The position numbers were made by a program, and so were the translations under genes. The notes beneath the pieces were generated by a model. That model saw nothing but the letters and a program-made list of their open reading frames with translations, did no database searches and was not told where the DNA came from. From positions 3,797,501-3,861,500 of the forward strand of contig NZ_AP014946.1 in NCBI RefSeq assembly GCF_002355335.1: a DNA stretch of 64,000 nt, read 5' to 3'. The DNA is from Variibacter gotjawalensis (GTDB lineage: Bacteria; Pseudomonadota; Alphaproteobacteria; Rhizobiales; Xanthobacteraceae). Positions 7,974-16,800 of the stretch are shown here, one piece after another (position 1 is the first letter of the stretch; the number at the start of each line of letters is the position of its first letter).

Positions 7974-8948
7974 ATGCGCATCCTCGCACTCGCAGGTCGC
8001 CGCCTTCTCGCCAGCATCCCGACGCTGATCATCATCATCGCGGGCTTGTTCATTCTATTGCAGTTCGCGCCGGGCGACACCGTCGACGCGCTCGTCGCCC
8101 AAATGGGCGGCGGCGACGCCGCGATGATCGAACAGCTGCGCCAGCACTACGGGCTCGACCTTCCCGTCGTCACCCGCCTCGCGAATTATTTCTGGCACCT
8201 CATCCGCTTCGATCTCGGCTTCTCAGCGATCTACGGCAAGCCTGTCGCAACGGTGATCTTTGAGCGCCTGCCAGTCACGCTGCTCCTGATGGCATCCGCA
8301 CTCTCCTTCGCCTTTGCGGCCGGCATGGCGCTCGGCGTACTGGCGGCGCGCCGCGTCAACGGCTGGCCTGACACATTCATTTCGACGCTCGGCCTTATCT
8401 TCTATGCAACGCCGTCGTTCTGGCTCGGCCTCATGGGCATCGTCGTCTTCGCCGTGAAGCTCGAATGGCTTCCGGCCGGCGGCTACATCGACATTGCGGC
8501 GGGCTATACCGGATGGCGTTACGCGCTCGACGTCGCGCTGCATCTCCTGCTGCCGACGCTCACACTCGGCATGATCTTCCTTGCGATCTATCTCCGCATC
8601 ATGCGCGCCTCGATGCTGGAAGTGTTGACGCTCGATTTCGTCCGCACGGCGCGCGCTAAAGGTCTCAGCGAGACCGCGGTCGTGGCGCGGCACGTGTTGC
8701 GCAACGCGCTGTTGCCGATGGTGACATTGATCGGCCTGCAGGCCGGCACGATGCTCGGCGGTTCCGTCGTCGTCGAGAGTGTCTTCGCGCTGCCGGGGCT
8801 CGGCCGCCTCGCTTACGAATCCGTCGTGCAGCGCGATCTCAACACGTTGCTCGGTATCGTCTTCGTCTCGGCCTTGCTCGTCATCACGATCAATTTCCTC
8901 GTCGACATCGTTTACGCGCGGCTCGACCCGCGCATCGCGAGCAATTGA
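7974..8948 (+). CDS. Peptide-type ABC transporter permease (DppB-like)
   Basis: 324-residue inner-membrane permease. The N-terminal helix (LASIPTLIIIIAGLFILLQFAPGD) ends in the FxPGD-type motif characteristic of DppB/OppB. The BPD_transp_1 region carries the loop EVLTLDFVRTARAKGLSETAVVARHVLRNALLP, the ATPase docking segment. The C-terminus (LGIVFVSALLVITINFLVDIVYARLDPRI) matches the family. It is followed with a four-base overlap by the second permease. Together they form the channel for the substrate delivered by the upstream receptor. Confidence 0.92.
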   Translation: MRILALAGRRLLASIPTLIIIIAGLFILLQFAPGDTVDALVAQMGGGDAAMIEQLRQHYGLDLPVVTRLANYFWHLIRFDLGFSAIYGKPVATVIFERLPVTLLLMASALSFAFAAGMALGVLAARRVNGWPDTFISTLGLIFYATPSFWLGLMGIVVFAVKLEWLPAGGYIDIAAGYTGWRYALDVALHLLLPTLTLGMIFLAIYLRIMRASMLEVLTLDFVRTARAKGLSETAVVARHVLRNALLPMVTLIGLQAGTMLGGSVVVESVFALPGLGRLAYESVVQRDLNTLLGIVFVSALLVITINFLVDIVYARLDPRIASN

Positions 8949-9778
8949 TGGATGCACTACGGCGATATTTCCGCAGCCCCGCCGCGATCGTCGGCCTCGT
9001 GCTGTTGGCCGCCGTCATCTTCATGGCCGCCACCGCCGATGTCTTCTTCCCGCGCAATCCGCTTGGTCTCGCCGGCCGCCCGCTGCAATGGCCGATGGAG
9101 AATCCGCGCTTCTGGTTCGGCACCGACGGTTCCGGCCGCGATATCGCGGCGCAGATTTTCCACGGCGCCCGCATCTCGTTGCTGATCGGCGTTGTCGCGA
9201 CGGTGCTCGCGGTCCTGATCGGCATCGTGATCGGCGCCGTCGCGGGTTACTACGGCGGTATCATCGACGACGTGCTGATGCGTCTTACCGAAGCATTCCA
9301 GACGCTGCCGAACTTCCTGCTGCTGCTCGTACTCGTCGCCGTGTTCGGCTCGAATATCTTGACCGTCACAGTCGCGATCGGCGTCGTGTCCTGGCCGGCG
9401 CCGGCGCGATTGACGCGCGCCGAGTTCCTCTCGCTACGCAATCGCGAATTCGTGCAAGCCGGACGCACGCTCGGGCTGCGCGACAGCGCGCTCATCTTCC
9501 GCGAGATTCTGCCCAACGCGCTGCCGCCCGTGATCGTTTATGCGAGCGTCGTGATGGCGGTCGCGATTTTGCTCGAGAGCGCCCTCGCCTTCCTCAACCT
9601 CTCCGACCCGAACGTCGCCTCCTGGGGCAACCTGATCGGCCAGGGCCGCAGCGTTTTGCGCAGTCAGTGGTATGTTTCCGCGATCCCAGGCATCGCGATA
9701 ATCGTCACGGTGCTCGCGGTGTCGCTTGTCGGTCAAGGCTTGAACGATGCGCTGAACCCGAGGCTCAAGGGCCGATGA
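8945..9778 (+). CDS. Peptide-type ABC transporter permease (DppC-like)
   Basis: 277-residue inner-membrane permease starting at ATG 8945, overlapping the stop of the DppB-like gene. The N-terminal OppC_N region (ALRRYFRSPAAIVGLVLLAAVIF) precedes the periplasmic FGTDGSGRDIAAQIFHGARISLLIG block that is diagnostic for DppC/OppC. The coupling loop reads RNREFVQAGRTLGLRDSALIFREILPNALPPV. The C-terminal GLNDALNPRLKGR is typical. The ATPase gene begins inside its stop codon (ATGA). Confidence 0.92.
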   Translation: MMDALRRYFRSPAAIVGLVLLAAVIFMAATADVFFPRNPLGLAGRPLQWPMENPRFWFGTDGSGRDIAAQIFHGARISLLIGVVATVLAVLIGIVIGAVAGYYGGIIDDVLMRLTEAFQTLPNFLLLLVLVAVFGSNILTVTVAIGVVSWPAPARLTRAEFLSLRNREFVQAGRTLGLRDSALIFREILPNALPPVIVYASVVMAVAILLESALAFLNLSDPNVASWGNLIGQGRSVLRSQWYVSAIPGIAIIVTVLAVSLVGQGLNDALNPRLKGR

Positions 9779-11403
9779 GTATTCTCGCGCTCGACAACGT
9801 TTCGGTTCGCCTCCCGCCGAAAGCGGACCGGCCCTTCGCGCTCGAAAACGTCTCGCTGCAGCTGAACGAGAATGAGATTCTCTGCGTCGTCGGCGAGAGT
9901 GGCTCCGGCAAGTCGATGACCGCGAACGCCATCATGCGTCTGCTGCCGCCTGGCGTCGCCGTCAGCCAGGGCACCATCAGCTTCGCGGATCGCGATCTCG
10001 TCGCGATGGACGAAGTGAGCTTGCGCAAAGTGCGTGGCGCCGAGATCGCGATGATCTTTCAAGAGCCGATGACCGCACTCAACCCACTGCGCACGATCGG
10101 CGATCAGATCGGCGAAATGTATCGCACGCACACTAACCTTGGTCGGAGCGACATCGACGCGAAAGTCCTCACACTACTCGGCGAAGTCGGAATCCCCGAA
10201 CCCACGAGCGCGATCCGGGCCTATCCGCATGAACTCTCGGGCGGCCAACGCCAGCGTGCCATGATCGCGATGGCGCTCGCCCTCGGCCCGCGCGTGCTCA
10301 TCGCTGACGAGCCGACCACCGCGCTCGACGTCACCACGCAGGCGCGCATTCTCAAACTCATCAAAGATCTGCAGCGCGATAAGGGCACGGCCGTGCTCTT
10401 CATCACACACGACTTCGGCGTCGTCGCCGAGATTGCCGATCGCGTCGTGGTGATGCAGAACGGCCGCGTCGTCGAGCAAGGCACGGTCGCGCAGGTTCTG
10501 CAGAACCCGCAGCATCCTTACACGCGACAGCTTCTCGCCGCCGTCCCGCCGCTGCAAGCCCCTCCGCCGCGCATGCTCGCAAGCAAAACGATCCTTGCCG
10601 CGTCGGGCCTCACCAAGACGTACCGCAAATCGGGATTGTTCGGCCGCGGCAAGCGCGAGACGCACGCGCTCGACAATGTCTCGATCACGCTGCCGCGCGG
10701 CGCGACCCTTGGCGTCGTCGGTGAGAGCGGCTCCGGCAAGACGACGCTCGCGCGCTGCATCATTCGCCTCATCGATCCCGACGCAGGCTCGATCGACATC
10801 GAAGGCATCGACTTCGCGCATCTGTCGCGCAGCGAACTGCGCCGCGCCAGCGACCGCGTGCAGATGGTGTTTCAAGATCCGTTCGGCTCACTGAACCCGC
10901 GTCGCCGCGCCGGCGAACTCGTCGCGCAGGGACCGATCGCGCACGGCACATCGCGGCGCGAAGCCTGGGAGCGTGCGCGCGAACTCTTCGCGCTCGTCGG
11001 CCTGGACCCAGAAGCGACCGAGCGATACCCGCACGAATTCTCCGGCGGCCAGCGACAGCGCATCGGCCTCGCCCGTGCGCTCGCGCTCAAACCGAAGCTT
11101 TTGATCGCGGACGAACCGGTCTCCGCCCTCGACGTCTCCGTCCAGGCGCAGGTGCTCAAGCTCCTGAAGAAATTGCAGACGGATCTCGATCTCTCGATCC
11201 TCTTCATCACGCATGACCTTCGCGTTGCCGCGCAGGTCTCCGATCACATCGCGGTGATGAAGGATGGCATCGTCGTCGAGACTGGCCGCGCCGCCGACGT
11301 CTTCACCAACCCCAAGCACGACTATACGAAGGCTCTGCTCGCCTCGATCCCGGGGCGAAATCTTCACCAAACCGCGAGCCAGGCTGTCCCGCCGCAGAGT
11401 TAA
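9775..11403 (+). CDS. Fused double ATPase of the peptide ABC importer (DppD-DppF / YejF type)
   Basis: One 542-residue polypeptide with two complete nucleotide-binding domains. Domain 1 has Walker A GESGSGKS (about residue 40), signature LSGGQRQR and Walker B VLIADEPT, followed by the oligopeptide C-terminal motif NPQHPYTRQLLAAVP. Domain 2 repeats Walker A GESGSGKT, signature FSGGQRQR, Walker B LLIADEPV and ends NPKHDYTKALLASIPG. Split DppD and DppF subunits are usual; fusions such as YejF or GsiA are known. Both domains keep Walker, signature and ITHD switch-histidine residues, so both should hydrolyse ATP. Start chosen at the ATG overlapping the permease stop; the frame extends further upstream but there it shadows the permease. 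Confidence 0.92.
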   Translation: MSILALDNVSVRLPPKADRPFALENVSLQLNENEILCVVGESGSGKSMTANAIMRLLPPGVAVSQGTISFADRDLVAMDEVSLRKVRGAEIAMIFQEPMTALNPLRTIGDQIGEMYRTHTNLGRSDIDAKVLTLLGEVGIPEPTSAIRAYPHELSGGQRQRAMIAMALALGPRVLIADEPTTALDVTTQARILKLIKDLQRDKGTAVLFITHDFGVVAEIADRVVVMQNGRVVEQGTVAQVLQNPQHPYTRQLLAAVPPLQAPPPRMLASKTILAASGLTKTYRKSGLFGRGKRETHALDNVSITLPRGATLGVVGESGSGKTTLARCIIRLIDPDAGSIDIEGIDFAHLSRSELRRASDRVQMVFQDPFGSLNPRRRAGELVAQGPIAHGTSRREAWERARELFALVGLDPEATERYPHEFSGGQRQRIGLARALALKPKLLIADEPVSALDVSVQAQVLKLLKKLQTDLDLSILFITHDLRVAAQVSDHIAVMKDGIVVETGRAADVFTNPKHDYTKALLASIPGRNLHQTASQAVPPQS

Positions 11404-11506
11404 GACGCCGCACCGGCATCCGTATTGCTGTTCCCCTGTCAGACGATCGAAACCGCCATTGAGGTGGTTAACGCTGGGACACCGGCGTTCCGTATCGAGA
11501 CACGGG

Positions 11507-13018
11507 ATGAGTTGCGTGAAAAAGGGTCAGGCACAAGCCACTGCCGCCGATCTGAATTTGGTCAGCACCGCGCAGCGGCGGGCGGTGTGGGAGTCGCTGC
11601 TCAAGCGGCGCAAGGTCGAGATGACGCGCCTCATGGTCGCGCTCGGCGCCGCATCTTGCGACGCGATTGCCATCGCGGCCGCCGGCGGCGTGACCGACGC
11701 GCTCTACCACGCATGGGCCGACGGCGCGAAACTGCAACTCTCGATCAACTTCCAGTTCGCGATGATCATCTGCACATTCATCGTCATCGTTAACGCGCTG
11801 CGTTCCGAATACGTCATCGAAAACTATCTCCGCTGGGCGCCGCCGATCCCGCGCATATCGATCGCATGGGGCGGCGCTTTTGTGCTCGCCCTCGCCCTCG
11901 GCTTCTTCAGCAAGACGACCGCGGACTATTCCCGTGTGTTCGTGCTCACATTCTTCTTGTCCGGGTGGCTCTCGCTGCTGTTTGGCCGTCTGATGTTGGT
12001 CGGCTTCCTATCGAAGCGAAGCCGCCTCGGCGCCGACTCGATGCGCCGCGTCGTCGTCATCGGTTATCCGGCCGACGTCGATGCTTTCGCGCGCAAACAG
12101 ATGACCACAGACTTTGAGTGTCGCGTTGTCGGCTTCAGCTATTTGCGCAAAGGCCTCGATCCGAACGACAAGCTCAACAGCCTCACAGAACTCAACGAGG
12201 ACATCGCGCTCGCGGTGTCGACCGTCCGCCTGTTGCGTCCGGACGACGTGTTCATCCTGATCCCATGGTCGGACGCGGACGCGCTCGACCGCTGCGTTAC
12301 GTCTTTCACCAATGTGCCGGTTTCGCTGCATCTGCGCCCCGAGCTTGTTATGGAACGCTTCAGCGAGATGAGCGTCGCGCGCGTCGGCGGATTGCTCGGG
12401 CTCAATGTCGCACGTCAGCCGCTGACTTTCACGGAAGTGCTGCTCAAGCGCGCCTTCGACGTCGTCGTCTCGGCTTTCGCGCTTGTGGTTCTCTCGCCAC
12501 TCTTTGCTATCGTCTCGATCCTGATCCGCCTCGACAGTCCGGGCTCGGCTATCTTCGTGCAGGAGCGCTACGGCTTCAATCAAGAGCCGTTCCGCGCCTT
12601 CAAGTTCCGCACGATGCGCGCGAGCGCCGACCGTACTTTCCGGCAGGCGCAGAAAGACGACGACCGCATCACGCGGCTCGGACGCTTCCTGCGCCGCTGG
12701 AACATCGACGAACTGCCGCAGCTGGTGAATGTGCTGCGCGGAGAAATGTCGCTCGTCGGCCCGCGTCCGCATGCGCTGGCACATGACCGCGCCTTCGAAC
12801 AGCGCATCGCGCATTATGCGCGCCGCCATAACGTGAAGCCGGGCATCACCGGCTGGGCGCAGGTCAATGGCTTCCGCGGTATCACGGCGACCGACGCCGC
12901 CATGCAGGGCCGCTACGAGCACGACCTCTACTACATCAACAATTGGTCGCCGACGCTCGATTTCAAAATTCTGTTGCTGACGGTGTTTTCGCGCAAGGCC
13001 TATCTCAATGCGAATTGA
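11507..13018 (+). CDS. Polyprenyl-phosphate sugar-1-phosphate transferase starting exopolysaccharide synthesis
   Basis: 503-residue membrane protein of the bacterial sugar transferase (PglC/WcaJ/ExoY) superfamily. Several N-terminal hydrophobic segments (about residues 40-170) and a CoA-binding-like middle (RRVVVIGYPADVDAFARK) precede the C-terminal catalytic domain: KRAFDVVVSAFALVVLSPLF, PGSAIFVQERYGFNQEPFRAFKFRTM, RRWNIDELPQLVNVLRGEMSLVGPRP and PGITGWAQVNG. Family members transfer a hexose-1-phosphate to undecaprenyl phosphate as the first step of repeat-unit assembly. No glycosyltransferase, flippase or polymerase genes are next to it, so it looks like an orphan initiator, accompanied only by the deacetylase downstream. 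The start at 11507 (MSCVKKG) is the first ATG outside the ATPase gene. Confidence 0.88.
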   Translation: MSCVKKGQAQATAADLNLVSTAQRRAVWESLLKRRKVEMTRLMVALGAASCDAIAIAAAGGVTDALYHAWADGAKLQLSINFQFAMIICTFIVIVNALRSEYVIENYLRWAPPIPRISIAWGGAFVLALALGFFSKTTADYSRVFVLTFFLSGWLSLLFGRLMLVGFLSKRSRLGADSMRRVVVIGYPADVDAFARKQMTTDFECRVVGFSYLRKGLDPNDKLNSLTELNEDIALAVSTVRLLRPDDVFILIPWSDADALDRCVTSFTNVPVSLHLRPELVMERFSEMSVARVGGLLGLNVARQPLTFTEVLLKRAFDVVVSAFALVVLSPLFAIVSILIRLDSPGSAIFVQERYGFNQEPFRAFKFRTMRASADRTFRQAQKDDDRITRLGRFLRRWNIDELPQLVNVLRGEMSLVGPRPHALAHDRAFEQRIAHYARRHNVKPGITGWAQVNGFRGITATDAAMQGRYEHDLYYINNWSPTLDFKILLLTVFSRKAYLNAN

Positions 13019-13064
13019 TCGCCCCTTCACCACTCACACCATCTGACGTAGCGGACCGCGAACG

Positions 13065-13874
13065 ATGAGCATGGCAGCCCCCGCTTTCAACCTCCGCACC
13101 GATCTCGATGCGATGTGGTTACTTCCGAGCCTCAAGCCGCGCATTGCCAATCAGCTTGCCGGTCTCGTCAACACGGCGCCCGCGTGGATGAAGAACGAAA
13201 GGCCGCTCGTCAGCTTCTCGTTCGATGACGTTGCAAAATCGGCGGCGCATTCCGGCGCGCGCCTGCTCGCAGAGCACGGTGCGACGGGAACATTCTACGT
13301 TTCGGGCAGCCTGGTCGGAACCCATAGCGATTACTGGATCAACGCCGACCGCGACGACATCGTCGAACTGATCCGCAGTGGCCACGAAATCGGCTGTCAC
13401 ACGCATGGGCATCTCTCGATTGCGAACGCCACTCCAGAACGCATCTTCGCCGAGACGCGGACCAACACGCGTTTTCTCCGCACGCTGGAGCCGGACCTTA
13501 AGATTGATAACTTTGCTTATCCGTTCGGCCGCGCGTCGCCCGGCCTGAAGAAGCGGCTCGCGACACGCTTCCATTCGAGTCGCAGCACCCGCGCCGAGGT
13601 CAATCACGGCCGTATCGATCTTCAGCTTCTCAGCGCGTTCCCCCTGATGGATCGAAAGATGACGCCGCGTGTCATCGATCGGATTCTCGACCGCGCCGTT
13701 CAAACCAACGGCTGGGCGATTTTCTACACCAACGATGTCGCGCTCCAGCCGAGCCCCTATGGCTGCTCGCCCGCTCTCCTCGCTTACGCGCTGACGGCGG
13801 CGGAAGCGCGCGGCATCGAATGCGCTCCCATTCGTGACGCTCTCCTCAAAATCGGCGCAGAACGCACTTTCTGA
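13065..13874 (+). CDS. Polysaccharide deacetylase (NodB-homology, CE4 family)
   Basis: 269-residue protein with the NodB fold: LVSFSFDDVAKSA (catalytic base and metal Asp), SGHEIGCHTHGHLSI (the two metal histidines in H-T-H-G-H), and FAYPFGRASPG. CE4 enzymes remove N- or O-acetyl groups from chitin, peptidoglycan or exopolysaccharide. No clear signal peptide is visible; its position 46 bases after the sugar transferase on the same strand suggests modification of the polysaccharide begun by that enzyme (inference). The active-site motifs look intact. Confidence 0.85.
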   Translation: MSMAAPAFNLRTDLDAMWLLPSLKPRIANQLAGLVNTAPAWMKNERPLVSFSFDDVAKSAAHSGARLLAEHGATGTFYVSGSLVGTHSDYWINADRDDIVELIRSGHEIGCHTHGHLSIANATPERIFAETRTNTRFLRTLEPDLKIDNFAYPFGRASPGLKKRLATRFHSSRSTRAEVNHGRIDLQLLSAFPLMDRKMTPRVIDRILDRAVQTNGWAIFYTNDVALQPSPYGCSPALLAYALTAAEARGIECAPIRDALLKIGAERTF

Positions 13875-13943
13875 GCGGCCCGGGTCGGGCGAAACGCCGC
13901 GCGATCCGAGGCTTTCAATGTCCCGCCGCAGCGCCTAAACAGG

Positions 13944-13963
13944 CCTCAACGTTTTTGTTGAGG
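13944..13963 (+). promoter_or_regulatory. Leader hairpin covering the pepN ribosome-binding site
   Basis: A seven-base perfect inverted repeat CCTCAAC / GTTGAGG with a GTTTTT loop lies 8 bases before the pepN ATG at 13972. The 3' arm contains the GAGG that serves as Shine-Dalgarno sequence. Folding would hide it, so translation could depend on melting or on a factor. The function is an inference from structure alone. Confidence 0.4.
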
Positions 13964-13971
13964 AAGCGCCG

Positions 13972-16584
13972 ATGCGTCCCGAAGAGCCGATTGCCATTCG
14001 CCTGGAAGATTACCGCCCGCCCGATTGGCTGGTCGATACCGTCCATCTCGACATCGATTTGCACCCGACCGAAGCGCGGGTTATCGCGACGCTCAAGATG
14101 CGGCCGAACCCGGATGCCGACGGCGCTCGCGCCATCGTCCTCGACGGCGACGAACTCAAGCTTTCGCGCATCACGCTCGACGGCAAAACACTCGACCCGC
14201 GCGCCTATGTTGCAACGCCGGAACGCCTCACGATTCCGAGACCACCATCCGGTCCGATCACGCTCGAGATCGAGACGCTCCTCAATCCGTCGACCAACAC
14301 GCAGCTGATGGGGCTCTATCAGTCGAACGGCATCTACTGCACGCAGTGCGAGGCCGAAGGCTTCCGCCGCATCACCTACTTCCCGGACCGCCCGGACGTG
14401 ATGGCGGTCTACACCACCCGTATCGAAGCCGACAAAGCGGCAGCGCCGATCCTCCTCGCCAACGGCAACATGACTGAGAGCGGCGACATTGATAACGGCC
14501 GCCACTTCGCGGTGTGGCATGACCCCTTCCCGAAGCCGTCGTACCTGTTCGCGATGGTCGGCGGCGATCTCGCCTTCATCGAAGACACGTTCCGTACGAT
14601 GTCCGGCCGCGATGTCGCGCTCAAAATCTATGTCGAGCACGGCAAGGCACATCTCTGCGACTACGCGATGGATTCGCTTAAACGCTCGATGCGCTGGGAC
14701 GAAGAGGTCTTCGGCCGCGAATACGATCTCGATATCTTCATGATCGTCGCCGTCGCTGATTTCAACATGGGCGCGATGGAGAACAAGGGCCTCAACATCT
14801 TCAACGACAAATACGTGTTGGCGAGCCCCGAAACCGCGACCGACGCCGACTACGCTTCGATCGAGGCGATTGTCGCGCACGAATACTTCCACAATTGGAC
14901 CGGCAATCGCATCACTTGCCGCGATTGGTTCCAGCTCTGCCTCAAGGAAGGCCTCACGGTTTTCCGCGATCAGGAATTCTCCGCCGACCAGCGCTCCGCC
15001 GCGCTCGAGCGCATCGGCGATGTACGCAATCTCCGTGCCATTCAGTTCACCGAAGATTCGGGTCCGCTGGCGCATCCGGTGCGCCCGTCGATGTATCGCG
15101 AGATCAACAATTTCTACACGCCGACGATCTACGAGAAAGGCGCCGAGATCATCCGCATGCTGCGCGTGATGATCGGCCGCGAGGATTTCCGCCGCGGCAT
15201 GGATCTCTATTTTGATCGTCACGACGGTGATGCCGCAACCATCGAGCAATTCATCGCCTGCTTCGCCGAAGCGTCAAAGCGCGACCTAACTCACTTCTCG
15301 CAGTGGTACAGCCAGGCCGGCACACCGCATGTCGCGGCCGAAGGCCAATGGAACGCCGAAGCAAAGACCTACCGCCTCGATCTCGTGCAGAATACGCTGC
15401 CGACGCCCGGCCAGCCCAGCAAGGAACCGCAGGTGATCCCGCTCGCCGTCGCGCTGTTCGACGAGCAAGGCCGCGCGATGAAAACAGACGAACATCTGAT
15501 CGTGCTCGACCGCGCCTCGCAGAGCGTCGAGTTCCGCAACATCAAGAGCCGCCCGGTTCTTTCGATTAATCGCGAATTCTCCGCGCCCATCGTGTTGCGC
15601 ACGAACGCGACCGAGGAGGACACGCAGGTTCTCGCCGCTCACGACACGGACTCGTTCAACCGCTGGCAGGCGATCCAAACGCTCGCCATGAAGTGGCTCG
15701 TCGCGCATGTGCGCGGCGCCGAGGCGAACACCGCCGCGCCGCTCCTCGATGCGTTGAAGAATGTGCTCGCCGACAGGAAGCTCGCGCCGGCCTTCGTCGC
15801 GCAGGCACTGGCGATGCCGACCGAAGGCGACATCGCGGGCGAGATCGCGAAGAATGTCGATCCGGACGCGATCTTCCGCGCCCGCAAAGCGCTCCGCGGC
15901 ACACTCAGCGAAGAGCTGCGCGCTTCCCTGCAGGCCGCTTACGATACCTACGCTGCGTCGCGCGGTCCGTTTAACCCTGACGCCAAGAGCGCCGGCGAGC
16001 GCGCGCTGAAAAACGCCGCGCTCGATCTGCTCGCCGCGAACGGCGACGCCAAGGCGATCGCACTCGCCGCGCGTCAATTTGCCGACGCCGACAACATGAC
16101 AGACCGCATGGCCGCGCTAGCCGCCCTGATGCCGCACGACATCCCGGAGCGCGAGCAGGCCTTCAAGGCGCTCTACGATCGCTTTGAGAACGATCCATTG
16201 GTGATCGACAAGTGGCTCACGATGCAGGCGATGGTCCCGGAAGCGGCGACCTTCGACCGCATCAAGGCGCTGACCGAGCACAAGGCGTTCTCCTTCAAGA
16301 ACCCCAATCGCGTCCGCGCGCTGATCGGCGCTTTCGCCGGCAACCCGAGCCAGTTCAACCGCCCGGACGGTGCCGGCTATCGCTACCTGACCGAGACCGC
16401 AGTCGCCATCGATCCGCAGAACCCACAGCTCGCCGCCCGCCTCATGGGCGCCTTCAAGACGTGGCGGCGCCTCGAACCGGGCCGCGCAGCGGCCGCCGAA
16501 GCGGCGCTCAAGGCCGTCGCAAAGGCCCCGAATCTCTCGCGCGATTTGGCCGATATTGTCGGCCGCGCGCTCGCCGCGCCGTAA
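13972..16584 (+). CDS. pepN: Aminopeptidase N (M1 family zinc metallopeptidase)
   Basis: 870-residue cytoplasmic aminopeptidase of the E. coli PepN type that trims N-terminal residues from peptides. The exopeptidase motif GAMEN is at about residue 267 and the zinc site HEYFHNW at about 303, with the second zinc glutamate in LKEGLTVFRDQEF some 20 residues later. The N-terminal beta domain (RRITYFPDRPDVMAVYTTRIE) and the C-terminal helical ARM-like domain (DUF3458-type) are both present, and the length equals that of E. coli PepN. The ATG at 13972 follows GAGGAAG. It stands alone on the plus strand between polysaccharide genes and the PleC-like kinase. Confidence 0.95.
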   Translation: MRPEEPIAIRLEDYRPPDWLVDTVHLDIDLHPTEARVIATLKMRPNPDADGARAIVLDGDELKLSRITLDGKTLDPRAYVATPERLTIPRPPSGPITLEIETLLNPSTNTQLMGLYQSNGIYCTQCEAEGFRRITYFPDRPDVMAVYTTRIEADKAAAPILLANGNMTESGDIDNGRHFAVWHDPFPKPSYLFAMVGGDLAFIEDTFRTMSGRDVALKIYVEHGKAHLCDYAMDSLKRSMRWDEEVFGREYDLDIFMIVAVADFNMGAMENKGLNIFNDKYVLASPETATDADYASIEAIVAHEYFHNWTGNRITCRDWFQLCLKEGLTVFRDQEFSADQRSAALERIGDVRNLRAIQFTEDSGPLAHPVRPSMYREINNFYTPTIYEKGAEIIRMLRVMIGREDFRRGMDLYFDRHDGDAATIEQFIACFAEASKRDLTHFSQWYSQAGTPHVAAEGQWNAEAKTYRLDLVQNTLPTPGQPSKEPQVIPLAVALFDEQGRAMKTDEHLIVLDRASQSVEFRNIKSRPVLSINREFSAPIVLRTNATEEDTQVLAAHDTDSFNRWQAIQTLAMKWLVAHVRGAEANTAAPLLDALKNVLADRKLAPAFVAQALAMPTEGDIAGEIAKNVDPDAIFRARKALRGTLSEELRASLQAAYDTYAASRGPFNPDAKSAGERALKNAALDLLAANGDAKAIALAARQFADADNMTDRMAALAALMPHDIPEREQAFKALYDRFENDPLVIDKWLTMQAMVPEAATFDRIKALTEHKAFSFKNPNRVRALIGAFAGNPSQFNRPDGAGYRYLTETAVAIDPQNPQLAARLMGAFKTWRRLEPGRAAAAEAALKAVAKAPNLSRDLADIVGRALAAP

Positions 16585-16599
16585 AGCGCAAAACAACCT

Positions 16600-16624
16600 G
16601 TGGCTGCATCGTCGGTGCAGCCAC
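16600..16624. other. Stem-loop downstream of pepN
   Basis: A nine-base perfect stem GTGGCTGCA / TGCAGCCAC with a seven-base loop begins 16 bases after the pepN stop. No T-run follows on the plus strand, so it is not a textbook Rho-independent terminator; it may protect the 3' end of the pepN transcript. The rest of 16625-16800 shows only the AGGAGG ribosome site of the next gene. Confidence 0.45.
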
Positions 16625-16800
16625 CATTAGTAGACGAGTGGATTCCGGGCGGACTCAATCCCTAGCGGCCCGCCACAATGATTACAAAATTATTAAGATT
16701 TCCTGGACACACGGCCTGCCTTGGATTCCAATCGAAGTGATTCGGAGAGATGCGGCACATCCTTCCGGATGTTTGAGGGGACTTCGGTAGGAGGCTTGGG

